A stretch of 10,851 nucleotides of DNA, from assembly GCA_017621295.1 (NCBI GenBank), contig JAGATI010000187.1:1-10851 (forward strand), read 5' to 3'. Positions 6,611-10,851 of this stretch are shown piece by piece (positions within the stretch are counted from its first letter, which is position 1; each line of letters starts with the position of its first letter). The notes beneath the pieces are model-generated. The model searched no databases. It was not told the DNA's origin and saw nothing but the letters and a program-made list of their open reading frames with translations. The DNA is from Clostridia bacterium. Lineage in GTDB: Bacteria > Bacillota_A > Clostridia > TANB77 > CAG-508. Both the position numbers and the translations under genes were made by a program.

Positions 6611-7188
6611 ATAAATACCTCCATAATATTTCTAACTTTCTCTTCACATTTTAGTTTTTTTGCATAATCAATTAGTTTTATTGTGTCAATTTTGTTTTTA
6701 CCAATTGTTTCCTTAATAAATTTATTAGCTTGTTCTTTATCAATTCCAGTATTATTTCCTTTTATTATATCGCATAGTATTCTTTCCTTATTATAACAAT
6801 ATACCTCAAATCCCATTGGTGTTTTTACTTTTATTTTTCCTAGATTAAGATTTTCATCTTTTACATAGTGAACTCTTACTTTTTCTTCAAATTTTGTTAG
6901 ACCATACCCTGAATATAGTGTTATATCAAAATAAAATGGTGTTCTTTCACTTAGCTCTAGGAGATACATTGCTGTATTGTATGAAAATACTGAATTTTTA
7001 TATTTTTTTTGAAAAATATAAAATTCATCTGGAAAATATCCGTTTGCTATATAAATTCCTCTACAATATCTGTAAATTTTCTCTTCTTCAAGAAATTTTT
7101 GGATTTCATATTTTGTTATATTAAATTTTCTAAAATTTTCTGCAGTTATTATTCCATTTGTTTCATTTATAATTTCTTCTATATTCAT
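6607..7188 (-). CDS. abiEi: AbiEi-family antitoxin and autorepressor
   Basis: This 193-residue antitoxin has the usual AbiEi layout. The N-terminal winged helix-turn-helix occupies about residues 1-50 (NGIITAENFRKFNITKYEIQ, then CRGIYI). The C-terminal part, from about 60 onward (SYNTAMYLLELSERTPF and later YNKERILCDII), is the region that normally neutralises AbiEii. In studied AbiE systems AbiEi acts at the promoter rather than by stable toxin binding: it represses its own operon by binding inverted repeats. I chose ATG 7188 because AGGAGGT lies six bases upstream. A longer frame reaching TTG 7239 starts on the -35 hexamer itself, upstream of the likely transcription start, so it is not a real start. 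The stop overlaps the toxin ATG by four bases. The start choice and family are firm; the DNA-binding role is inferred from the family and the nearby operators. Confidence 0.85.
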   Translation of the reverse strand: MNIEEIINETNGIITAENFRKFNITKYEIQKFLEEEKIYRYCRGIYIANGYFPDEFYIFQKKYKNSVFSYNTAMYLLELSERTPFYFDITLYSGYGLTKFEEKVRVHYVKDENLNLGKIKVKTPMGFEVYCYNKERILCDIIKGNNTGIDKEQANKFIKETIGKNKIDTIKLIDYAKKLKCEEKVRNIMEVFI

Positions 7189-7194
7189 TTTTTT

Positions 7195-7201
7195 ACCTCC
7201 T
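7195..7201 (-). promoter_or_regulatory. Ribosome binding site deciding the abiEi start
   Basis: AGGAGGT on the minus strand sits six bases before ATG 7188. With the -10 at 7215-7210 the transcript would begin near 7203, leaving a very short leader that starts almost at this site. Confidence 0.8.
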
Positions 7202-7230
7202 ATGCATATATTATACCTCTTTATACGCAT
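7202..7230. promoter_or_regulatory. Probable AbiEi operator at the abiE promoter
   Basis: Minus-strand ATGCGTAT (7230-7223) and ATATGCAT (7209-7202) form an inverted repeat with one mismatch, separated by 13 bases that include the -10 box. The arm sequence, 13-base spacing and flanking TTTGACT are shared with a second, perfect copy at 7444-7482. AbiEi proteins are known to repress their own promoters through inverted repeats, so this is the natural candidate site. Confidence 0.6.
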
Positions 7231-7239
7231 GATAGTCAA
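7210..7239 (-). promoter_or_regulatory. abiE operon promoter
   Basis: On the minus strand, TTGACT (7239-7234) and a perfect TATAAT (7215-7210) are separated by 18 bases. This is the best promoter in the window and lies directly in front of abiEi. Its spacer and downstream flank carry the two arms of an inverted repeat (7230-7223 and 7209-7202), so a bound repressor would cover the -10. Confidence 0.75.
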
Positions 7240-7389
7240 ATTTTTTAACTTTTATTAACAAATTTATAATTTTTTTCTATTTTTTAATACTCTTATAGAA
7301 TAATAATTCCGTTATCGGGTTTTATAGCTAAATTAATAATTTCCTAACTTTTTTTCAGCTTCTTCATTTTATTGTTTATTTATAGCCTA

Positions 7390-7451
7390 CATATTTTTGC
7401 ATATTTTTACCACGAACATTAATATTTCAATGCGTATTTTTACCTACCACG
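7390..7451. repeat. Short direct repeats (CATATTTTT / TACCACG)
   Basis: CATATTTTTG (7390-7399) is followed in tandem by CATATTTTTA (7400-7409). TGCATATTTTTACCACG (7398-7414) then recurs as TGCGTATTTTTACC-TACCACG (7431-7451) with a four-base insertion. The right copy runs into the left arm of the 7444-7482 inverted repeat. This looks like duplication of operator half-sites by slippage or recombination. Confidence 0.55.
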
Positions 7452-7482
7452 CATATAAAGTAGTGTTTCATATGCGTGGTAG
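7444..7482. promoter_or_regulatory. Second copy of the AbiE-type operator, just after the adhesin gene
   Basis: CTACCACGCATAT (7444-7456) and ATATGCGTGGTAG (7470-7482) are perfect 13-base inverted arms with a 13-base spacer. Read on the minus strand with its flank, the site aligns without gaps to the abiE promoter region: TTTGACTAYCAYGCRTAT, 13 bases, ATATGCRTRG. It lies 12 bases after the adhesin stop codon. It could also act as a hairpin ending adhesin transcripts, though it has no T tract. The rest of 7240-7443 is AT-rich, with no gene seen. Confidence 0.65.
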
Positions 7483-7494
7483 TCAAATTTTAAA

Positions 7495-10400
7495 TTAATT
7501 TCTTTTGAAAATTTTAATAAACAACCAAGCAAGTCCTAAAAGAGCGAGTATTGCTACTCCTATTGCTAATTTTACATGAGAGCTATCTCCAGTTTTTGGT
7601 GTTTCAACTTTTTTATTTTCAAATTCAAATGTTATAGTAGAATCTATTTCTTGTACTTGTGTATCATCTACAAAAATTCCTTTGTCATTGATTTCAACTT
7701 TGGCAATTCTATTTGATAATTCGTAGCCTTTTGGTGCATTTGTTTCCTTTATGTAGTATACACCAAATCTTAAATCAGTAAACTCTACAAATCCATTTTC
7801 TTTATTTGATTTAACTTCTTTAATTAATTTAGTACACTCTGGATCTTCATATATTGCAAAACTAAATTTATCTTTGATAATTTCTTTTGTTTCTGCATCA
7901 ACTTTAATAACTTTTATATTTTTCAAAATTGGCATATCTTTCATAACTACCTTTTGTGTTTCTTTGTCTTTTGAAACTTCAAATGTTATGCTTTCTGCTT
8001 GTTCATAACCATAAGGGCAGGTTGTTTCTGTTAGAGTATATTTTTTACCTTCTTCTAAACCTTTAACCTGATGAGGCTCTTTTGTTGATGTCCATTTGTC
8101 AATTATATTACCTTCTTCATCAGTTACTTCTAGCTCTGCTCCTTCAAGCTCTTCTCCTGTTGTTAAATCTGTTTTAGTAATTTCTACTAATTTATCAATC
8201 ATAACAACTTTTTGAATTTCATTTGTATCTTTAATTGTAAATTTAATTTCTGTAGCAACTACATAGCCATTTGGTGCTATTTCTTCTCTTAATATATATT
8301 CTTTGCCAGTTATTAATGCTTCGATTTTATGAGTATTTTCTGTTGATATCCAAGTATCAATTACTTTTCCATTTTCATCTGTTACAGAAAGTTTTGCTCC
8401 TACTAATTCTTTATCTCCAGTTATATCTGTTTTAGAAAACTCCACTAATGTTGTATCATTTGTTATATCTAATTTATTTTCATAAACTTTAGTTACTTGG
8501 TCTTTTTGCTCAAATTTTACTTCATATTTTGTTTTATTTAATACAAGTCCATCTAAAGTTTTAGTTTCTTCTATTTCATATACTCCTATTGGAAGATTTT
8601 GAATTGTTAATTTGCCATCTTTAGTTAAATTATATCTTTTTATTTCTTGTCCTTTGTTATATATTTTACTTCCATCTGCATAATCGATTACATCTTGTTT
8701 TGCTGATAGTTTAAATTCTATACCAGATAAATCTGATATGTTTATTAAAGATGTATCTACCTTTTCTCTTATGGCAATATTCTTATTTAAGTTAATTGTT
8801 CCTGTTGGTTGCTCATTTTTAACAATAACTTCTTTTATAAAATCTCCATCCACATCTGTATCATAATCTTTTAAATTTTTAATATCAAATGTTACTGGTG
8901 TATCTAACACTAAAAATCCATTTGGAACTTTTAATTCTGTTATTTCGTAGCTACCTACTGGCAACTTTAATGGTGTAGTAACTGCACCTTTATCATCATT
9001 TTCGCTATTGTAAGATTTCACAGGAATTACAATATTCTTTGCATTAGTTGTAAAAGATGTATATGTAGTATTTCCAACTTTTTGTGATATTGATTCGCCT
9101 TTTCTGAATAATATTTTGTTAGTAGCTCTATCATAAATATCTTTAGTAGCTCTTATTTCAAAAGTAGTAGAGTTTAATGTAACAACTTTATTTGTTTTAA
9201 CATCTTTCTTTATAAGTTTAATGTATGTTTCTAGTTGCTCGTTATTAACTACTATGTGTTTTGTTTTCTTTGCAATTTCCTTTATCTCTGATTCATCATC
9301 TGAAATAGTAAATGCAAAATCAACTGCTGTTTCATAATCTGTTGGTGTTTTAGTTTCTTTTACAATATATTTTCCATAAGGTAATTTATTTTGAGTATAA
9401 GCATTTCCATCTTTATCTGTTGTAATTATTTCAATTGTTGGAGCAAGTTCTTGTACCTTTGATAGCCTGCCACTATCAACTTTTACTTTATTTCCGTTTT
9501 CATCAATTCCATTCCAAATTTCTGCATAAGTATAGCCTTGTTTGTATGCTTTTTCTATATCTGAATTTAATTTTATAGTGAATTCTGCACCTTCTAATCC
9601 AGGTATTTCTCCTGACATTTCTTTTATTCCAGATTTAAAAATATGGATTCCCATTTCTTTTACTTTTTCTAAACTTGTTGTAGTATTAGAAATTATTTTT
9701 GTGTTTTGGTCTTTGTATTTTAACTCGACTTCATATTCTTTAGTATCTAACATATAGCCTTTTGATGCTACATCTTCTTTTACAACATATTTTCCTAAAG
9801 GTAAATCTTTTATATCTTCTGTTTGTCCTTTTTCGTTCATATTTCTTGTTGCAACTAAATCATCTTTTGAATAGAATTTTCTAGTTTTGCTCTTATTGTA
9901 TATGTCTTCTTTAGCATATACTTTATATACTGCTCCATTGAAAGTTGCATCTCCTTGTGCAATAGTGCCTGTTTTTGCATCTTTCTTGATAATTGTAATT
10001 GTTCCAGTTGGCTCATCATTTGTTCTTTCTGCATTTTCAAATATAACTGATGTGTTTTGGTCTTTATATTTTATCTCAAATTTATATGTTGTATTATCAA
10101 CTAAATATCCTTCTGGAGCTTTTGTTTCTTGATAGTTATATGTACCAAGTTTTAATCCTTCTACTTTTATTTCGCCATTTTCATTGGTTGCGAATGTTTT
10201 ATCATAATTTGCATTCCATATTCTATATTCAGCTCTTTTTAAGTTTGCTGATTTGTCTGCATTCTTTTTGATTAAAGTAAATATTCCAGTTGGTTGAACA
10301 TTAATTACTGCTTGAGTTGTAGTTTGATTTACTTTTATTTCTACATTGTATTCTTTGGTATCTAGTAAGTAGCCACTAGGTGCAGATTTTTCAGTAATTG

Positions 10401-10851
10401 TATATGTTCCTTTTCTTAATTTTTCAATAATTATTTTTCCGTTTGTAACTTTTACATCTTGATTAAAGTTTTCACCTTTTACGTTAAATGTTGCTCCATT
10501 AATTAGCTTTCCATTAGAGTCTAACTTTTGTAGCTCTAATCTTCCAAAAAGCTCAATTTGTAATGAAAGATTTAAAGAAACTGGATCATTGTAATTTAAA
10601 GCATATAACTGATTTTGAATGTCATCCTCTAATTCAAAAAATATATTTGTATCAAGGTCTTCTGTGTCTTCTTTGATTAATCCAAAAGATTTAAATGTTG
10701 TATCAGAAATTCTTAAACTTTCTATACTAGCATTTTCATTTACAGAAATAGTCATAGTGTTTTCGCCTTTATTATGTACAAATTTAACTCCATCTTTTTC
10801 TACATTTATCGAACTATATTTTGAAAGCTCTCCATTTGTATCTTCTATAAC
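7495..10851 (-). CDS. Large Cna-B/SpaA-domain LPXTG-type surface adhesin (5' end outside window)
   Basis: The frame is open to the right edge of the window, so at least 1,118 residues are visible and the signal peptide lies outside. The Met at 10755 is internal. Counting from it, about nine Cna-B/SpaA-type beta-sandwich domains follow at roughly 70-156, 157-250, 251-368, 369-507, 508-651, 652-767, 770-856, 857-944 and 945-1049. Most open with a lysine-bearing strand (LIKKN, IIKKD, EFSKTD, VIKVD) and close with an E-T-x-A-P-x-G-Y-type strand (ETKAPEGYLVD, ETNAPKGYEL). These are the Lys and Glu positions used for internal isopeptide bonds in this family. Domains 7 and 8 form a more similar pair (VTDENGKVIDTW / VTDEEGNIIDKW). 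The C-terminus is a sorting signal: TPKTG at 1052-1056, a membrane helix at about 1061-1080 and the tail KIFKRN. A sortase would link it to the peptidoglycan. Similar proteins are common in Tn1549-like elements and probably aid adhesion during mating. The ligand is unknown. Confidence 0.85.
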   Translation of the reverse strand, partial: VIEDTNGELSKYSSINVEKDGVKFVHNKGENTMTISVNENASIESLRISDTTFKSFGLIKEDTEDLDTNIFFELEDDIQNQLYALNYNDPVSLNLSLQIELFGRLELQKLDSNGKLINGATFNVKGENFNQDVKVTNGKIIIEKLRKGTYTITEKSAPSGYLLDTKEYNVEIKVNQTTTQAVINVQPTGIFTLIKKNADKSANLKRAEYRIWNANYDKTFATNENGEIKVEGLKLGTYNYQETKAPEGYLVDNTTYKFEIKYKDQNTSVIFENAERTNDEPTGTITIIKKDAKTGTIAQGDATFNGAVYKVYAKEDIYNKSKTRKFYSKDDLVATRNMNEKGQTEDIKDLPLGKYVVKEDVASKGYMLDTKEYEVELKYKDQNTKIISNTTTSLEKVKEMGIHIFKSGIKEMSGEIPGLEGAEFTIKLNSDIEKAYKQGYTYAEIWNGIDENGNKVKVDSGRLSKVQELAPTIEIITTDKDGNAYTQNKLPYGKYIVKETKTPTDYETAVDFAFTISDDESEIKEIAKKTKHIVVNNEQLETYIKLIKKDVKTNKVVTLNSTTFEIRATKDIYDRATNKILFRKGESISQKVGNTTYTSFTTNAKNIVIPVKSYNSENDDKGAVTTPLKLPVGSYEITELKVPNGFLVLDTPVTFDIKNLKDYDTDVDGDFIKEVIVKNEQPTGTINLNKNIAIREKVDTSLINISDLSGIEFKLSAKQDVIDYADGSKIYNKGQEIKRYNLTKDGKLTIQNLPIGVYEIEETKTLDGLVLNKTKYEVKFEQKDQVTKVYENKLDITNDTTLVEFSKTDITGDKELVGAKLSVTDENGKVIDTWISTENTHKIEALITGKEYILREEIAPNGYVVATEIKFTIKDTNEIQKVVMIDKLVEITKTDLTTGEELEGAELEVTDEEGNIIDKWTSTKEPHQVKGLEEGKKYTLTETTCPYGYEQAESITFEVSKDKETQKVVMKDMPILKNIKVIKVDAETKEIIKDKFSFAIYEDPECTKLIKEVKSNKENGFVEFTDLRFGVYYIKETNAPKGYELSNRIAKVEINDKGIFVDDTQVQEIDSTITFEFENKKVETPKTGDSSHVKLAIGVAILALLGLAWLFIKIFKRN

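Noticed and set aside
7189..7239. Longer abiEi start at TTG 7239
   Set aside because: The TTG is the -35 hexamer of the abiE promoter and lies upstream of the expected transcript start; ATG 7188 has an AGGAGGT site.
7390..7451. CRISPR array
   Set aside because: The repeats are only 10 to 17 bases, AT-rich, partly tandem and lack regular unique spacers.
7444..7482. Hairpin after the adhesin gene as a simple intrinsic terminator
   Set aside because: It lacks a T tract on the minus strand, and its sequence matches the abiE promoter dyad, so an operator explains it better; a secondary terminator effect remains possible.
9542..10271. Plus-strand open frames opposite the adhesin gene
   Set aside because: They are antisense shadows of the repetitive adhesin coding sequence without ribosome sites or recognisable products.

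Overview
The window is AT-rich DNA with standard-code, strongly Shine-Dalgarno-led genes (AGGAGG-type sites a few bases before ATG). This fits a low-GC Gram-positive bacterium, most likely a gut-type Clostridia or related Firmicute; the species cannot be read from the sequence. Every convincing gene is on the minus strand, so the functional order runs from right to left. The gene set (Cna-B/SpaA surface adhesin, AbiE toxin-antitoxin pair, small accessory ORF, giant antirestriction/methylase/helicase polyprotein) is that of an integrative conjugative element (ICE) of the broad Tn1549/CTn kind. No relaxase, integrase, VirB4, VirD4 or sortase lies inside the window.

Layout in transcription order. 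(1) 10851-7495: a wall-anchored protein built of about nine Cna-B/SpaA-like domains, ending in a TPKTG sorting signal; its 5' end lies beyond the window. (2) 7494-7189: an intergenic region holding two copies of one inverted-repeat operator. One is just downstream of the adhesin gene and one overlaps the abiE promoter. (3) 7188-5744: abiEi antitoxin/repressor and abiEii nucleotidyltransferase toxin, overlapping by ATGA. (4) 5743-5331: a gene-free region with a strong minus-strand promoter inside a dyad, then four successive inverted repeats, the last resembling an intrinsic terminator right in front of the next ribosome binding site. (5) 5330-5115: a small protein of unknown function. (6) 5096-91: the remains of the giant polyprotein gene, split by two single-base frameshifts (near 2315 and 433-435) and cut off after the helicase Walker A motif, before any DEAH box. 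(7) 90-1: a hairpin, with no gene seen.

Interpretation. The adhesin would help donor cells contact surfaces or recipients. AbiE would stabilise the element by addiction and/or defend against phage. The polyprotein would normally protect or process element DNA during transfer, but it appears broken here, so this may be a decaying or defective element unless the frameshifts are sequencing errors. The most interesting material is non-coding: the duplicated AbiE-type operator and the structured leader before the 5330 gene.
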